From: Saccharopolyspora rhizosphaerae
Lineage (GTDB): Bacteria > Actinomycetota > Actinomycetes > Mycobacteriales > Pseudonocardiaceae
Assembly: GCF_003931915.1 (NCBI RefSeq)
Contig: NZ_RSAA01000014.1
Location: 62,001 to 126,000, forward strand
Direction of reading: 5' to 3'
DNA length: 64,000 bases
A program made the translations under genes and the position numbers. This document shows, one piece after another, positions 27,494-38,649 of the stretch. Under the pieces are notes generated by a model, which made no database searches, was not told the origin of the DNA, and saw only the letters and a list, made by a program, of their open reading frames with translations. Each line of letters starts with the position of its first letter. The first letter of the stretch is position 1.

Positions 27494-28914
27494 CAGCAGC
27501 GCGAGCAGCGCGGGCAGGGCGATGAACAGCAGCAGACCGAGCGCGTCAGGCGCAGGAAGGCAGCTGCGGCGGTGGCGTCGGACCTCCTCGTGCGGCTCAC
27601 CCGATCTGCGCCCTCGTAGGTGGACAGGAACGTGTCGATCTGCTCGGCGGCGGCACCGGCGACCTCCGCGGGGTCACCGCCATCGAGGTGGCAGGACTGC
27701 AGCGCGTCGGAGACTGCGCGGTAGACCTCCGGCGGGTAGCGGGGCTCCGAACGAGCCTCGGCCATCACCTCGTCGGCGAAGACTCGCATCGGACCGTCGT
27801 CGAACGCTCCACGTTCCTCCGCTGCGCGTTGCACCGATCGACGGGGCGGGATGTTGGTCTTGGCGACCGTGTTCCAGCGTCGCATGCGATCGATGCTCGC
27901 CGGATCGGTCGATCCCAGCGCCCACACGACGAACTCCGCTGCGGCGTCGGCGTTCTCGCTCCGGGCGTTGGCGACCACCGCCCAGCTGCCCAGTGCCGTG
28001 GTGTAGGCGCCATCGGCCGGAGCGGGCATCGGCAGGACGCCGTAGCGGAAATCGGGGGCCTGCTCGGCGATCTCAGCGATGCCCCAGATGCCGAGGTGCT
28101 GCATCGCGCAGTAGCCGTCGGCGATGTTGGAGATCGAGTCGTTGCCGCCGGTCCCGCGCACGCGACGAGGTGCGACGCCGAGCCTGACGGTGTCCTGCCA
28201 GAAGCGCAGGGCTTGGTGGACTCCTGGGCTGTCGAAGGCGGCGCGGCGGTGATCGGGGCTGAAGACTTCGCCGCCGGCCATCCACATCGACTGGTAGAAG
28301 GTGGAGTTCGCGTAGTACCCGGGGTTGGTCTCGAGGAGCAGGCCGAACCGGTCCCGGTTCGTGAGGCGCTGGGCGAGGTCGAGCAGCTGGTCCCAGGTGC
28401 GCGGCAGGTCGCCTTCGGAGAGGTGCTCCTGCTCGAAGATCTCCTCGCTGTAGTACAGCGCCAGCGGCTCGATCTCCATCGGCAGGCCGTAGACCCGGTC
28501 GGCGACGAGCCGGGTCTCCAGCACCAGCGGCAGGAAGTCCTCGCGCACCGACGGGTCCAGGTGCGGGGTGAGGTCGGCGAGGGCCCCGCCGTTGTAGTAG
28601 CGCAGGAAGTCGCCGGGGCTGAGCAGGAAGACGTCCGGACCAGCTCCGGCGCTGAAGGAGGTCTGCAGGGTGGGTCCGGACTTGTAGTCCTTGTTCGGGA
28701 CGTAGCGCAGCCGGACCTTGATGTCGTGGGTGTCGTTCCACTCCTCGGCCAGCTGCACGAACCAGTCGCTCTGCGACTTCTGCTGTCCGCCGGGGCCGTA
28801 GAAGTTCCACAGGCTCAGCTCCCGTGGCTTGGGCGAGCACCGCACCAGCGCGGGTCCGGCCGCCACCGCGGCCACTCCCCCCAAGAACGTCCGCCGCCCC
28901 ACCGATCCGGTCAC
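27427..28914 (-). CDS. Extracellular sugar-binding protein of ABC transporter (3' end read-through)
   Basis: A CUT1 periplasmic-type solute-binding protein, captured outside the cell. The Tat-type leader GRRTFLGGVAAVAAGPALVRC precedes LSLWNFYGPGGQQ; the -1 residue before the Cys is Arg, an imperfect lipobox. The body (GPDVFLLSPGDFLRYY, YGLPMEIEPLALYYSEE, ADGYCAMQHLGIWG) is typical of family 1 binding proteins. The natural C-terminus should be near FLSTYEGAD (about 27615). Here the frame lacks a stop and continues about 60 codons, out of frame over the permease start. Start GTG 28914 is preferred (GGGGGTGG upstream) over GTG 28956. No ATPase gene is nearby; a shared MsiK-type ATPase is usual. 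Confidence 0.8.
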   Translation of the reverse strand: MTGSVGRRTFLGGVAAVAAGPALVRCSPKPRELSLWNFYGPGGQQKSQSDWFVQLAEEWNDTHDIKVRLRYVPNKDYKSGPTLQTSFSAGAGPDVFLLSPGDFLRYYNGGALADLTPHLDPSVREDFLPLVLETRLVADRVYGLPMEIEPLALYYSEEIFEQEHLSEGDLPRTWDQLLDLAQRLTNRDRFGLLLETNPGYYANSTFYQSMWMAGGEVFSPDHRRAAFDSPGVHQALRFWQDTVRLGVAPRRVRGTGGNDSISNIADGYCAMQHLGIWGIAEIAEQAPDFRYGVLPMPAPADGAYTTALGSWAVVANARSENADAAAEFVVWALGSTDPASIDRMRRWNTVAKTNIPPRRSVQRAAEERGAFDDGPMRVFADEVMAEARSEPRYPPEVYRAVSDALQSCHLDGGDPAEVAGAAAEQIDTFLSTYEGADRVSRTRRSDATAAAAFLRLTRSVCCCSSPCPRCSRCWWASSRSTASATSTARAWRTSA

Positions 28915-29072
28915 TCGACCACCCCCAAGCCGGCCCAGCAAACGATTACCCCGCACGCTGGGTGACCTCGATCACCCAGTCAACACCACCCGGACGAGGC
29001 GGCTTCGTCGTCGCAGCGGTGGACGAGGAGCGTTGCGCCGCACCCGCACCCACCCGCAGCGGTGTCACCTGC

Positions 29073-29592
29073 TCACGGCGTCGGTGTCACCGTGCCGCCG
29101 CTGAGGTGGAAGACGGCTGCGCGGACGTCGTTCCAGCTCAAACCCGTGTCCGTCAGCGGGGTGATCAGCTCGCCGGCCAGGGCGGCGTTGCTGATCGGTC
29201 CGCCCCAGCCCGGCACCTTCACCGAGACCCAGCGGCCGCGCCGGAGGCGGCGCGCGCGACCGCGCTCCACGGTGCGGTGAACACCCCAGCAGCCGAGGAG
29301 TAGGTCACCCCGCCCGGCGAGAAGATGAGGTGGAGGTCGCTCATCGTGGCGTGCACCCGGTACGCCCGCAGGCTGAAGCCGAATCCCAGGGCGAAGAGCA
29401 GGCAACCACGAGGTGCATCGCACTGGAGAGGCTGTGGAGGCTCCCCAACGCCGCGAAGACGGCCACCGCCACCAGGCTGACCGCCGCCCCCACGGGTTGG
29501 GTGATGACCGAGATCCGCATCCGCTGGAGCTCCCGCCGGTGCGCGAGCGGCGTGCGGGTGATGGCGAAGGTCGCGGCAGGAACGGGATGCAC
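29073..29592 (-). pseudogene. Broken gene for a small PH-like membrane protein (two frameshifts)
   Basis: Three frames together give a coherent protein of about 170 residues. Frame one from GTG 29592 starts MHPVPAATFAITRTPLAHRR and has a membrane stretch VGAAVSLVAVAVFAALG. A shift near 29395-29405 leads to LLFALGFGFSLRAYRV then MSDLHLIFSPGGVTYSSAAG. A second shift near 29230-29255 leads to GRWVSVKVPGWGG and an end at TGA 29073. The pattern resembles two-helix membrane proteins with a PH-like C-terminal domain. Either it is decayed or the sequence has errors here; neighbouring genes also carry lesions. Confidence 0.65.
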
Positions 29593-29736
29593 CCGGACAT
29601 CCTCCCAGCAGAACTCCGGCCGCTGCGGCCGAACGGAAGAGGAGACCCCAGCGGTGACCGGGCCTCCCGGTGATCACCGCGAGGTGCGCACCGCGGTCCC
29701 GAGGACGGCAGGGGGAAAGGGGGGCCTCCTCGACGT

Positions 29737-30462
29737 TCAGGCGACGGTAGGCAGGGCGGGGGTGGTCACGTCGTAGATCGTGCCCGGGCGGGTCAGCAGC
29801 GGCGGCAGGATCTGCGCCTTGCGCGGGGTGTCCTTCACCGACCCCCAGTCGACGCGGCGACCTCCGGTGAGCTCCAACCGGATGTCGTTCGGGGCCTGCG
29901 CGAGCACCGCGGTCACCTCGGAGCGGACCGGGGCCGGCAGGGCGACCAGCACCGACAGCCCCGCGCGGGTGGCGGGGTCGGAGGCGGACGCCTGGGGCGC
30001 GCGCAGTTCCGGGACTCCGGCGGGCGGGTCGGCAACCGTCTCGAACGGGACCCCGGAGACGTCGAGCAGCCGGACGCCGTCGGTGGCGCGGAAGTACGCC
30101 GCCGGGGTCCGCTCGGTGACCTGGATGCGCACCGTGGAGGGCCAGTCCAGCACCGCGCGGGCGTCGGCGACCTCGGCCAGCGCGCGCAGGTGCTCGCGGA
30201 TCTGCTCCGGGTCGACCTGCAGCATCGGCGTGCCCTCGGCGACCTCGGCCGCCCGGACGACCTCCTGGGCGGGCAGGCTGTCGTTGCCCTCCACCTGCAC
30301 GGAGCGCACGCCGAGCAGCGGCGAGAAGTACGCGACCAGGAAACCGGTGGTCGCCACCGCCAGCAGGCCCGGCAGCAGGAAGCGCCGCCAGGCGGGAGCG
30401 GGCGGCGCACTCCGGCGCACCGGCCGGCGCCGCGCTCGTTCCGCCGCGCCCCGGTCGGTCAC
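29737..30462 (-). CDS. ftsQ: Cell division protein FtsQ
   Basis: 241 residues, bitopic. A basic cytoplasmic tail of about 25 residues, one membrane helix ([18 protein letters not shown]), then the POTRA domain ([21 protein letters not shown]) and beta domain ([17 protein letters not shown]) outside the membrane. Part of the FtsQ-FtsL-FtsB divisome subcomplex. Start GTG 30462 overlaps the murC stop. Normally ftsZ follows directly; here more than 6 kb intervenes. Confidence 0.95.
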   Translation of the reverse strand: MTDRGAAERARRRPVRRSAPPAPAWRRFLLPGLLAVATTGFLVAYFSPLLGVRSVQVEGNDSLPAQEVVRAAEVAEGTPMLQVDPEQIREHLRALAEVADARAVLDWPSTVRIQVTERTPAAYFRATDGVRLLDVSGVPFETVADPPAGVPELRAPQASASDPATRAGLSVLVALPAPVRSEVTAVLAQAPNDIRLELTGGRRVDWGSVKDTPRKAQILPPLLTRPGTIYDVTTPALPTVA

Positions 30463-31916
30463 CCTTGCTCCTCCCCGCTGCCGTTGCCGCCGGAACCGGC
30501 GGCACGGTCGAGTTCGCTGAGGATCTCCGGGCCGAGCATGGTCACGTCACCGGCACCCATGGTCAGCACCAGGTCGCCGGGCCGCACGAGGCCCGCGACG
30601 CGCGGCCCGGCGTCGGTGAACGACGGCTCGAAGTGCACGCTCTCCGGCGGCAGCGGGATGGCGTCGGAGATCAGCTTGCCGGTCACGCCGGGCTGCGGGT
30701 CCTCCCGCGCGCCGTAGACGTCGAGCACGACGACCTCGTCGGCCAGGCCGAGCGCTTCGGCGAACTCGGCGGCGAAGGCCGCGGTGCGGGAGAACAGGTG
30801 CGGCTGGAACACCACGACCAGCCGGCCGGTACCGGCGACCGGGCGGGCCGCCCGCAGCTGCGCGGCGACCTCGGTCGGGTGGTGGGCGTAGTCGTCGTAG
30901 ACGCGGATGCCGTTGACCCGGCCCTTGAACTCGAAGCGGCGTCGCACGCCGCCGAACGCGGCCAGGCCTTCCAGCATCCCCTCCAGCGGGGCGCCGAGCT
31001 CCAGGCCCGCGAGCAGCGCGGCAACGGCGTTCGCCGCCATGTGCTCGCCGGGGACGGCGACCTGCACGTCGACCGGCTCGGACGAGACGCCCACCAGCTC
31101 CACCGAGACCACGCCGACGCCCTGCTCGGCGCGGTAGCCGACCAGCCGGGCGTCACCGTCGGCGGTGGCTCCGGCGCCGTAGCGGCGGACGCGGACACCG
31201 GTGGACTCGGCTTGGTCGGCGAGGGCCTTCGCGCCCGGGTCGTCGGAGCAGGCGATGAGCACGCCGCCGGGCTCGACGCGGCCGATGAAGTCCTGGAAGA
31301 CCTCGGTGTAGGCCTCGGCGGTGCCGTGGTGGTCCAGGTGGTCGGGCTCGACGTTGGTCACGACCGCCACGGACGGGGAGAACGCCAGGAAGGACCCGTC
31401 GCTCTCGTCGGCTTCGGCGATGAAGGTGCCGCCGTCGCCGTGGTGCGCGTTGGCGCCGGACTCGTTGAGGTCACCGCCGATGGCGAACGACGGGTCGACG
31501 CGGCAGTGCTGCAGCGCGACGGTGAGCATCGAGGTCGTCGAGGTCTTGCCGTGCGTGCCCGCGACGCAGGCGACGCGGTGGTCGGCCATCAGCCCTGCCA
31601 GCGCCTCGGCGCGGCGCAGCACCGTGATGCCGCGTTCCTCGGCAGCGAGGAGCTCGGGGTTGTCCGGGCGGATCGCGGTGGAGACCACCACGGCCGTCGG
31701 CTCCTGGTCGAGCAGGTCGAGGTTCTCGGCGTGGTGCCCGATCCCGATGCTCGCGCCCTGGGCGCGGAGCGCCAGGACGGTGCGCGAGTCGCGCGCGTCG
31801 GAGCCGGAGACCTGGCGGCCGCGGGCGAGCAGGATGCGCGCGATGCCGCTCATCCCGGCACCGCCGATGCCCACGAGGTGGACCCGCTCCAGCTGTCGGT
31901 CCCTGTCGGCGGTCAT
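30459..31916 (-). CDS. murC: UDP-N-acetylmuramate--L-alanine ligase
   Basis: 485 residues, cytoplasmic ATP-dependent Mur ligase that adds the first amino acid (L-Ala) to UDP-MurNAc. N-terminal UDP-binding [18 protein letters not shown]-binding [10 protein letters not shown], central DESDGSF and DHLDHHG, and the C-terminal domain with [12 protein letters not shown] Gly/Glu-rich tail ends the protein. ATG 31916 overlaps the murG stop (ATGA) and its own stop overlaps the ftsQ start, so murG-murC-ftsQ are coupled. Confidence 0.97.
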   Translation of the reverse strand: MTADRDRQLERVHLVGIGGAGMSGIARILLARGRQVSGSDARDSRTVLALRAQGASIGIGHHAENLDLLDQEPTAVVVSTAIRPDNPELLAAEERGITVLRRAEALAGLMADHRVACVAGTHGKTSTTSMLTVALQHCRVDPSFAIGGDLNESGANAHHGDGGTFIAEADESDGSFLAFSPSVAVVTNVEPDHLDHHGTAEAYTEVFQDFIGRVEPGGVLIACSDDPGAKALADQAESTGVRVRRYGAGATADGDARLVGYRAEQGVGVVSVELVGVSSEPVDVQVAVPGEHMAANAVAALLAGLELGAPLEGMLEGLAAFGGVRRRFEFKGRVNGIRVYDDYAHHPTEVAAQLRAARPVAGTGRLVVVFQPHLFSRTAAFAAEFAEALGLADEVVVLDVYGAREDPQPGVTGKLISDAIPLPPESVHFEPSFTDAGPRVAGLVRPGDLVLTMGAGDVTMLGPEILSELDRAAGSGGNGSGEEQG

Positions 31917-33004
31917 TGCCCCGCCACCTCCATCACGATGCGGGCGAGCACCTGGTCGGCCTCGCGGTGACCGCTGCCCATGGTGGCCTGGCTCATCATC
32001 TGCAAGCGCTGGGCGTCCAGGGCCATCGGGATGATCTCGTCGACGACGCGCTGCGGCGTGAGCTCGGCGTCGGAGACCACCCGGGCGCCACCGGCGTTGA
32101 CCACGGGCTGGGCGTTGAGCGCCTGCTCGCCGTTGCCGTGCGGCAGCGGCACGAACACGGCGGGCAGGCCGACGGCGGAGACCTCGGCGACGGTCATCGC
32201 GCCGGAGCGGCACACCACCATGTCGGCGGCAGCGTAGGCGAGGTCCATCTGCTCCAGGTACGGCACGGTGCGGTAGATCGGCGCGCCCATGACCTGCTGA
32301 ACAGCGACGCTGTTCTTGGGCCCGTGCGCGTGCAGCACGCCGATGCCCGCGCGGCCGAGGGCCTGCGCGGCCCCGGAGAAGGCGGTGTTGAGCGTCTGCG
32401 CGCCCTGCGAGCCGCCGAAGACCAGGATGGTCGGGGCGTGCGGGTGCAGCCCGAAGTGCTGGCGAGCCTGCATGCGCAGCTTCCAGCGGTCGAGCCGGGT
32501 GATCGACTCGCGCAGCGGGATGCCGATGGGCTGCGCGCCGGACAGCCCGCTGTCGGGGGTGGCCGACAGGACCCGGGTGGCGAGCTTGGCGCCGACCTTG
32601 TTGGCCAACCCGGCGCGGGCGTTGGCCTCGTGCACCACGATCGGCACCCGGCCGCGCGCGGCGAGGTAGGCGGGCAGCGAGACGTAGCCGCCGAAGCCGA
32701 CGACGACGTGCGCGCCGACCTTGTCGAGCACGTCACGGGTCTGGTGGACCGACTCGCGCACCTTCATCGGCAGCTTGAGCAGGTCGGCGTTGGGCTTGCG
32801 GGGCATGGGCACCGGCGGGATCAGCTCGAGCGGGTACCCGCGAGCAGGGACCAGCCGGTTCTCCAGGCCTCGTTCGGTGCCCAGGGCGGTGATCTGGGCG
32901 TCGGGGCGGACGCGTCGTACCGCGTCGGCCAGCGCCAGGGCCGGTTCGATGTGCCCGGCGGTGCCACCTCCGGCGACCACCACCGAGAGCCGGCGCATGC
33001 CCAT
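31913..33004 (-). CDS. murG: Lipid II synthase MurG (GlcNAc transferase)
   Basis: 363 residues, GT28 peripheral membrane glycosyltransferase that adds GlcNAc to lipid I to make lipid II. N-terminal [17 protein letters not shown] loop, [14 protein letters not shown], and C-terminal [10 protein letters not shown] with the UDP-GlcNAc site [24 protein letters not shown]. Start ATG 33004 (MGMRRLSVV) follows AGGGCG; ATG 32998 is an alternative two codons in. Between ftsW (53-bp gap) and murC (overlap). Confidence 0.97.
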   Translation of the reverse strand: MGMRRLSVVVAGGGTAGHIEPALALADAVRRVRPDAQITALGTERGLENRLVPARGYPLELIPPVPMPRKPNADLLKLPMKVRESVHQTRDVLDKVGAHVVVGFGGYVSLPAYLAARGRVPIVVHEANARAGLANKVGAKLATRVLSATPDSGLSGAQPIGIPLRESITRLDRWKLRMQARQHFGLHPHAPTILVFGGSQGAQTLNTAFSGAAQALGRAGIGVLHAHGPKNSVAVQQVMGAPIYRTVPYLEQMDLAYAAADMVVCRSGAMTVAEVSAVGLPAVFVPLPHGNGEQALNAQPVVNAGGARVVSDAELTPQRVVDEIIPMALDAQRLQMMSQATMGSGHREADQVLARIVMEVAGQ

Positions 33005-33057
33005 CGTCGCGCCCTGCGGGGCACCCAGGTGGTGGATGCGGACCGTCTCGTCCCCGC

Positions 33058-34479
33058 TCAACGGTGTCCTCCTCGTGTCTGAGCCCGGGAGCCGGGCCCG
33101 CTGCGCGCACCTCGTGCGCGGGGTTCTGCTCCACTCCGGCGCGTCCCGGACGCGCCGGCGCTCTTGGCGCCGGGCCTGGTCCGGGGGACGGGCCGGGAAG
33201 TCTTCCGCCTGGCCGGCGGACGGTACGGCGCCGGGGTGGGCAGTCGCAGCAGCTTGCCGACCCGCCCCGGTCCCAAAGACCGTAGCGCGGCGATGGCTTC
33301 GGGTTCGTGCCGGGCGAAGTTCGCGAGCAACCCGAACACGAGCATGCTCGTGACCACCGAGGACCCGCCGGAGGAGATCAGCGGCAGCGGCAGCCCGGTG
33401 GTGGGCAGCAGGCCGACCACGTAACCCATGTTGATCACTGCTTGGCCGACCAGCCAGGTGGTCAGCGTGGCCGCGACGAGCCGGATGTAGGGGTCGGTGT
33501 TGCGGAAGGCGATGCGCATGCCGACGTAGGCGGTGGTCGCGTAGAGCATGAGCACCACGGCGCAGCCGATGAACCCGAGCTCTTCGCCGATGACCGCGAA
33601 GATGTAGTCGTTGTGCACGTTGGGCAGGTACTGCCACTTCGACCAGCCCTGCCCCAGGCCGCGGCCCACCAGCCCGCCGTCGGCGAGCGCGAACAGCGCC
33701 TGCATGGCCTGGTAGCCGTTGCCCATCGGGTCCGCGGCCGGGTCGAGGAACGAGGTCAGCCGCGCCATCCGGTACTCGGCGATCATCGCCAGCACGATGC
33801 CGCCGGTGAGCGCGCCGAGCGCCATCATGAGGAACAGCCGCAGCGGCGCTCCGGCGAACCACAGCAACGCGAGCAGCACCACGAACAGCGTGATCGTCGA
33901 GCCGAGGTCGGGCTGCAGCATGACGAGCGTGAACATCAGCAGCGCGGCCGGCACCACCGGCACCAGCAGGTGGCGGTACTGGGTCATCAGGCCGCGCTTG
34001 GTGACCAGCACGTGCGCGCCCCACAGCGCGAAGGCGACCTTGGCGAACTCGACCGGCTGGAACGACACGCCCGCGACGACGAACCAGCTGCGGGCGCCGT
34101 TGAGCTCGACGCCCACGTGCGGGATGAGCACGAGCACCAGCAGTCCGAGGCAGAAGGCCAGCAGCCCGAGGCTGTAGCGGCGCAGCAGCCGGACCGGGAG
34201 CCGCAGCGCGATGTAGAACAGCACGAGTCCGGCCCCGCAGTACATGACCTGCTTGACGAACACGCTGTAGGAGGAGCCGGCCTTGTTGAACGAGTCGACG
34301 CTGGACGCCGAGAGCACCATCACCAGGCCGAACACCGTGAGCAGGCCGAAGACGGCCAGCAGCAGGTGGAACGAGGCCAGCGGCCGGGTCAGCCACGCCG
34401 TCAGGGGGGACAGCACGGTCACCCCGGCGCGCTTGCGGGGCTCGCGCGCGCCGGAGGTCTTGGTCGCAGCGGTGGCCAC
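33058..34479 (-). CDS. ftsW: Peptidoglycan glycosyltransferase FtsW
   Basis: 473 residues, SEDS-family polymerase with ten membrane helices. Polymerises lipid II at the septum with FtsI. Diagnostic blocks: [26 protein letters not shown] (extracellular loop), [26 protein letters not shown]-like [33 protein letters not shown], and [17 protein letters not shown]. The C-terminal tail is very basic (about 60 residues rich in Arg/Pro). Start GTG 34479 lies four bases after the murD stop. Confidence 0.97.
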   Translation of the reverse strand: MATAATKTSGAREPRKRAGVTVLSPLTAWLTRPLASFHLLLAVFGLLTVFGLVMVLSASSVDSFNKAGSSYSVFVKQVMYCGAGLVLFYIALRLPVRLLRRYSLGLLAFCLGLLVLVLIPHVGVELNGARSWFVVAGVSFQPVEFAKVAFALWGAHVLVTKRGLMTQYRHLLVPVVPAALLMFTLVMLQPDLGSTITLFVVLLALLWFAGAPLRLFLMMALGALTGGIVLAMIAEYRMARLTSFLDPAADPMGNGYQAMQALFALADGGLVGRGLGQGWSKWQYLPNVHNDYIFAVIGEELGFIGCAVVLMLYATTAYVGMRIAFRNTDPYIRLVAATLTTWLVGQAVINMGYVVGLLPTTGLPLPLISSGGSSVVTSMLVFGLLANFARHEPEAIAALRSLGPGRVGKLLRLPTPAPYRPPARRKTSRPVPRTRPGAKSAGASGTRRSGAEPRARGARSGPGSRAQTRGGHR

Positions 34480-34483
34480 GGGA

Positions 34484-35887
34484 TCACCCGCCGCGCTGGG
34501 TCGCCGCCGGGGTCTCGGACAGCACTGCGCGCACGGCGTCGGCGAAAGCCCGCCCGCGGTGGGCGTAGTCGGTGAACATGTCCATGGACGCAGCGGCCGG
34601 TGCGAGCAGCACCACCGAGCCGGGCCGCGCGGATCCGTGCGCCAGGCGAACTGCTTCGAGCATGCCCGCATCGTCCCCCGCTGCGACCTCGTGCACGGGC
34701 ACATCCGAGGCGTGTCGGCCGAGTGCGGCGGTGAACTCGCCGCGGTCGCGACCGATGAGCACGACGGTGGCGAGCCGTCCGGCGTTGGCGCGGACGAGGT
34801 CGTCGACCTCCGCGCCCTTGAGCAGGCCGCCCGCGATCCAGACCACGGAGTCGTGGGCGCGCAGCGCGGCGTCGGCGGCGTGCGGGTTGGTCGCCTTCGA
34901 GTCGTCCACGTAGGACACCCCCGCGGACTCGGCGACGACCACCGAGCGGTGCGCGCCGGGTTCGAAGGTGCGCAGGCCTTCGGCGACCGCCTCCGGCGAG
35001 ACGCCGTGCGCGCGGGCGAGCGAGGCCGCGGCCAGTGCGTTGGCGACGTTGTGCGGGCCCGCGGGACGGACCTCGGAGAGCTGGGCGAGCACCTCGTCGT
35101 CACCGAAAGCCCGGTCCACGAGCCGTTCCCCGGCCACGCCGAGCTGGCCGTCGGCCGGGTCGCCGAGGGTGAAGGCCACGTGCCGCGCCTGGGCCGCAGC
35201 GACGAGCCGGGTGGACCACTCGTCGTCGGCGTTGAACACCGCGACCTCGTTGCCCGCGAAGATCTTCGCCTTGGCCTCGCCGTAGGTCTCCAGCGAGCCG
35301 TGCCAGTCGAGGTGGTCGTCGGCGAGGTTGAGCACCGCCGCAGCCTTCGGGCGCAGCGCCTGCTGCCAGTGCAGCTGGAAGCTGGAGAGCTCGACCGCGA
35401 GCACCCGGTGCCCGGCGCGGACCGCGTCGACCACCGGCAGACCGACGTTCCCGCAGGCCACGACGTCCTCGCCGTGGGCGCGCAGGATCGACTCGAGCAT
35501 GCTCACGGTGGTCGTCTTGCCGTTGGTGCCGGTGACCGCGAGCCAGGTCGACGGGCCTTCGGGCTTCTCCTGGTCGAGCCACCAGGCGAGCTCGACCTCG
35601 CCGATCACCTCGACCTCGGCCGCGGCGGCGGCCGCGGGCAAGGGTGCTTCGGGACGCCAGCCGGGGCTGGTCACGACCAGGTCGGTGCCCTGCGGCGGTG
35701 CGTCGAGCCCGGGGACCAGTTGGGCGCCTTGGGCTTCCAGCGAAGCGAGCGCCGCCAGCCGGTCGGCAGAGCCGTCGGTGACGGTCACCTCGGCGCCGAC
35801 CGCCAGCAGCGCTTCCGCCGCGGACCGCCCGGACACCCCGGCACCGGCCACCAGCACCCGCAACCCTCGGTACCGGCTCGCAGCCAC
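34484..35887 (-). CDS. murD: UDP-N-acetylmuramoyl-L-alanine--D-glutamate ligase
   Basis: 467 residues. N-terminal Rossmann-like domain (VLVAGAGVSGRSAAEALL), ATP loop TGTNGKTTT, central NLADDHLDWHGSL, C-terminal GAHRSVVVAESAGVSYVDDS with the substrate-binding SKATN. Adds D-Glu to UDP-MurNAc-L-Ala. The start is GTG 35887 because GGGAGG lies just upstream; the open frame extends 37 codons further but is Pro/Ala-rich and lacks a ribosome site. A 132-bp gap separates it from mraY. Confidence 0.96.
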   Translation of the reverse strand: MAASRYRGLRVLVAGAGVSGRSAAEALLAVGAEVTVTDGSADRLAALASLEAQGAQLVPGLDAPPQGTDLVVTSPGWRPEAPLPAAAAAAEVEVIGEVELAWWLDQEKPEGPSTWLAVTGTNGKTTTVSMLESILRAHGEDVVACGNVGLPVVDAVRAGHRVLAVELSSFQLHWQQALRPKAAAVLNLADDHLDWHGSLETYGEAKAKIFAGNEVAVFNADDEWSTRLVAAAQARHVAFTLGDPADGQLGVAGERLVDRAFGDDEVLAQLSEVRPAGPHNVANALAAASLARAHGVSPEAVAEGLRTFEPGAHRSVVVAESAGVSYVDDSKATNPHAADAALRAHDSVVWIAGGLLKGAEVDDLVRANAGRLATVVLIGRDRGEFTAALGRHASDVPVHEVAAGDDAGMLEAVRLAHGSARPGSVVLLAPAAASMDMFTDYAHRGRAFADAVRAVLSETPAATQRGG

Positions 35888-36019
35888 GGCCCCGCCTCCC
35901 CACTCGTCGACAACCGAACTCGTCCTGCACGCGGACTCGCCGCTCAGCCCCACCCTAGGCACCTGCACCGCAGCGGGTTCCGGCGGCGGGGACGACACCC
36001 CGCCGCACCCGTCCGGCGA

Positions 36020-37087
36020 CTACCGGGCCAGGGCCAGCCAGTCGGCGTAGAAGAGCCCGACGCCGAACATGCAGCTGATGCCCGCGAGCACCCAGAACCG
36101 GATGATGACCGTGGTCTCGGCCCAGCCCGCCAGCTCGAAGTGGTGGTGGAACGGGGCCATCCGGAACAACCGTCGCCGGGTCGTGCGGAACACCACGATC
36201 TGCAGCACCACCGACAGCGCCTCGACGACGAACACGCCACCGATGACGATCATCAGCAGTTCGGTGCGGGTCGCCATCGACAGGCCCGCGAGCAGACCGC
36301 CCAGCGCCAGCGAACCGGTGTCACCCATGAAGATCTTCGCGGGCGCGGCGTTCCACCACAGGAACCCGACGCACGCGGCCATGCCGGCCGCCGCGACCAC
36401 GGCGATGTCGAGCGGGTCGCGGACCGTGTAGCAGCCCGGGGCCGGGCCGGCGCCGAAGCAGTCGTTGCGCAGCTGCCAGAACGCGATCAGCACGTAGGTC
36501 GCCAGCACCATCGCCGCGGTGCCACCGGCCAACCCGTCCATGCCGTCGGTGAAGTTCACGGCGTTGGACCAGCCGCTGATCGCGATGTAGGCGAAGATCA
36601 CGAACCCGACCGCGCCGAACGAGATCACCGTGATGTCGCGCAGGAAGGACAGGTCCACCGAGGCCGGCGTGACTCCGTTGCGGTTGGGGAACTGGATCGC
36701 CAGGATCGCGAACAGCACCGAGGCCACCAGCTGGCCGACCAGCTTGGCGGTCTTGTTCAGGCCGAGGTTCCGCTGCTTGCGGATCTTGATGAAATCGTCG
36801 AGGAACCCGACGATGCCCAGCGCCGTCGTCAGGCCCAGCACCAGCAGACCGGTGACGGTGGGCTGCTCGCCCAGCATCAAGTGGGTGACCAGGTAGCCGC
36901 ACCACATCGCGACCAGGATCGCCATGCCGCCCATCGTCGGGGTGCCGCGCTTGGCCGCGTGCGTGCCCTGCACCTCTTCGCGGATCTCCTGCCCGAAGCC
37001 CTGCCGGGAGAACACCCGGATCAGGTACGGCGTGAACAGGATCGAGACGACCAGCGCCACCGCGGCGGAAATCAGAATCGGCTTCAC
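36020..37087 (-). CDS. mraY: Phospho-N-acetylmuramoyl-pentapeptide transferase
   Basis: 355 residues, ten-helix membrane enzyme making lipid I from UDP-MurNAc-pentapeptide and undecaprenyl (here decaprenyl-type) phosphate. Catalytic blocks: [11 protein letters not shown] (Asp-Asp), [31 protein letters not shown], and [13 protein letters not shown]. The loop [14 protein letters not shown] is typical. GTG 37087 overlaps the murF stop (GTGA). Confidence 0.97.
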   Translation of the reverse strand: MKPILISAAVALVVSILFTPYLIRVFSRQGFGQEIREEVQGTHAAKRGTPTMGGMAILVAMWCGYLVTHLMLGEQPTVTGLLVLGLTTALGIVGFLDDFIKIRKQRNLGLNKTAKLVGQLVASVLFAILAIQFPNRNGVTPASVDLSFLRDITVISFGAVGFVIFAYIAISGWSNAVNFTDGMDGLAGGTAAMVLATYVLIAFWQLRNDCFGAGPAPGCYTVRDPLDIAVVAAAGMAACVGFLWWNAAPAKIFMGDTGSLALGGLLAGLSMATRTELLMIVIGGVFVVEALSVVLQIVVFRTTRRRLFRMAPFHHHFELAGWAETTVIIRFWVLAGISCMFGVGLFYADWLALAR

Positions 37088-38556
37088 TGCTGCTGCTCCC
37101 CACCACCGCCATCGGCGAACAAGGCTTCCGCGACCCGCCACAGACCGGCGGAGTTGGACGCCTTGGTCAAGACCACATCACCGGGACGCAGTTCGGCGCG
37201 CAGCAGCGCGACGGCCGCGTCGATGTCCGGAACCAGCACCGACTCCTCTCCCCACGAGCCCTCCAGCGACGCCGCCTGGTGCATCGCCCGGGCCTGTTCT
37301 CCGACCACCACGAGCCGGTCGATGTTCAGCCGGACGGCCAGCCGTCCGATCTCGTCGTGCGCCTCCACGTCGAGGTCGCCGAGCTCGGCCATCGGCCCGA
37401 GCACGGCCCACGCCCGCGCGGGACGGCCCCGCGTCATGGCGGCCAGCGTCTTCAGCGCGGCCCGCACCGACTCGGGGTTGGCGTTGTAGGCGTCGTTGAC
37501 GACGGTGACGCCGCCGGGGGTCTCGGCGACCTCCATGCGGCGGGCCGAGACGCGCTGGACCGCGCCCAGCCGCTCGGCGACCTGCGGCAGCGTCGCGCCC
37601 AGCTCCAGCGCGACGGCCGCGGCCGACAGCGCGTTGCCGACGTGGTGCTCGCCGAACAGCGGCAGCGTCACGCGTGCCTCGCCGGCCTCGGTGACCAGCG
37701 TGAACGTCGGCCGGGCCTGCTCGTCGACCTCGACGTCGGTGGCGCGCACGTGCGCGTCCGGGGATTCGCCGACCAGCACCACGCGCGCCCGGGTGCGCTC
37801 GGCCATCGCCGCCACCAGCGGGTCGTCGGCGTTGAGCACCGCGACTCCGTCCTCGGACAGCGACTCGACGAGCTCGCCCTTGGCCTGGGCGACCGCCTCC
37901 TGCGAACCGAACTCGCCGAGGTGGGCGTGGCCGACGTTGAGCACGACGCCGATCTTCGGCGGCGCGACCTCGCAGAGGCTCGCGATGTGCCCGACGCCGC
38001 GAGCCGACAGCTCCAGCACCAGGTGCCGGGTCTGCTCGTCGGCGCGCAGCACGGTCCACGGGTGGCCGAGCTCGTTGTTGAACGAACCGGGCGGCGCCAC
38101 GGTCGGGCCCATGGGGGTCAGCAGCTGGGCGATCAGGTCCTTGGTGGACGTCTTGCCCGACGAGCCGGTCACGCCCACCACGGCCAGCTGCGGCAGCCGG
38201 TCCACGACGTGGCGGGCCAGCTTCGCCAGCGCGGCCAGCACGGCCACACCGGTCCCGTCGGCGTCGCCGGCCAGCGCCATGGCGCTGGAGCGCTCCTCGA
38301 CCGGAACCGTCGGCACCAGCACTGCGGGGGCGTCGACCTCGCGCGCGGCCAGCACGCCGGTCGCGCCGTCGGCGATCGCCTGCGCGGCGTAGTCGTGCCC
38401 GTCGACGCGCTCGCCCGGCACGGCCACGAACAGCCCGCCCTCGGTGATCTTGCGCGAGTCGAACTCGACCCCGGCGCTGACGACCTCCGCACCTTCCGCA
38501 CGGTGAAGCCTGCCGTCCACCGCCGAAGCGATGTCAGCGAGGCTGAGCCGGATCAA
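37084..38556 (-). CDS. murF: UDP-MurNAc-tripeptide--D-alanyl-D-alanine ligase, TTG start
   Basis: 490 residues. N-terminal [23 protein letters not shown] loop [14 protein letters not shown], central [13 protein letters not shown]-terminal domain with [17 protein letters not shown]. Adds D-Ala-D-Ala. The start appears to be TTG at 38556: it follows GAGGAGGCAGG at ideal spacing and gives the normal MurF N-terminus ([12 protein letters not shown]), and no ATG/GTG is available closer. A rare start codon may lower its synthesis relative to murE. Its stop overlaps mraY. Confidence 0.95.
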   Translation of the reverse strand: MIRLSLADIASAVDGRLHRAEGAEVVSAGVEFDSRKITEGGLFVAVPGERVDGHDYAAQAIADGATGVLAAREVDAPAVLVPTVPVEERSSAMALAGDADGTGVAVLAALAKLARHVVDRLPQLAVVGVTGSSGKTSTKDLIAQLLTPMGPTVAPPGSFNNELGHPWTVLRADEQTRHLVLELSARGVGHIASLCEVAPPKIGVVLNVGHAHLGEFGSQEAVAQAKGELVESLSEDGVAVLNADDPLVAAMAERTRARVVLVGESPDAHVRATDVEVDEQARPTFTLVTEAGEARVTLPLFGEHHVGNALSAAAVALELGATLPQVAERLGAVQRVSARRMEVAETPGGVTVVNDAYNANPESVRAALKTLAAMTRGRPARAWAVLGPMAELGDLDVEAHDEIGRLAVRLNIDRLVVVGEQARAMHQAASLEGSWGEESVLVPDIDAAVALLRAELRPGDVVLTKASNSAGLWRVAEALFADGGGGEQQQ

Positions 38557-38649
38557 CCTGCCTCCTCGGTGTTCTTGCGGGACACCCGCGCCCGGCGGGC
38601 CGGGTCGGCACCCGGTCGCCTGGTCTGCTGCGGATCAGCGGCTCGGCGC

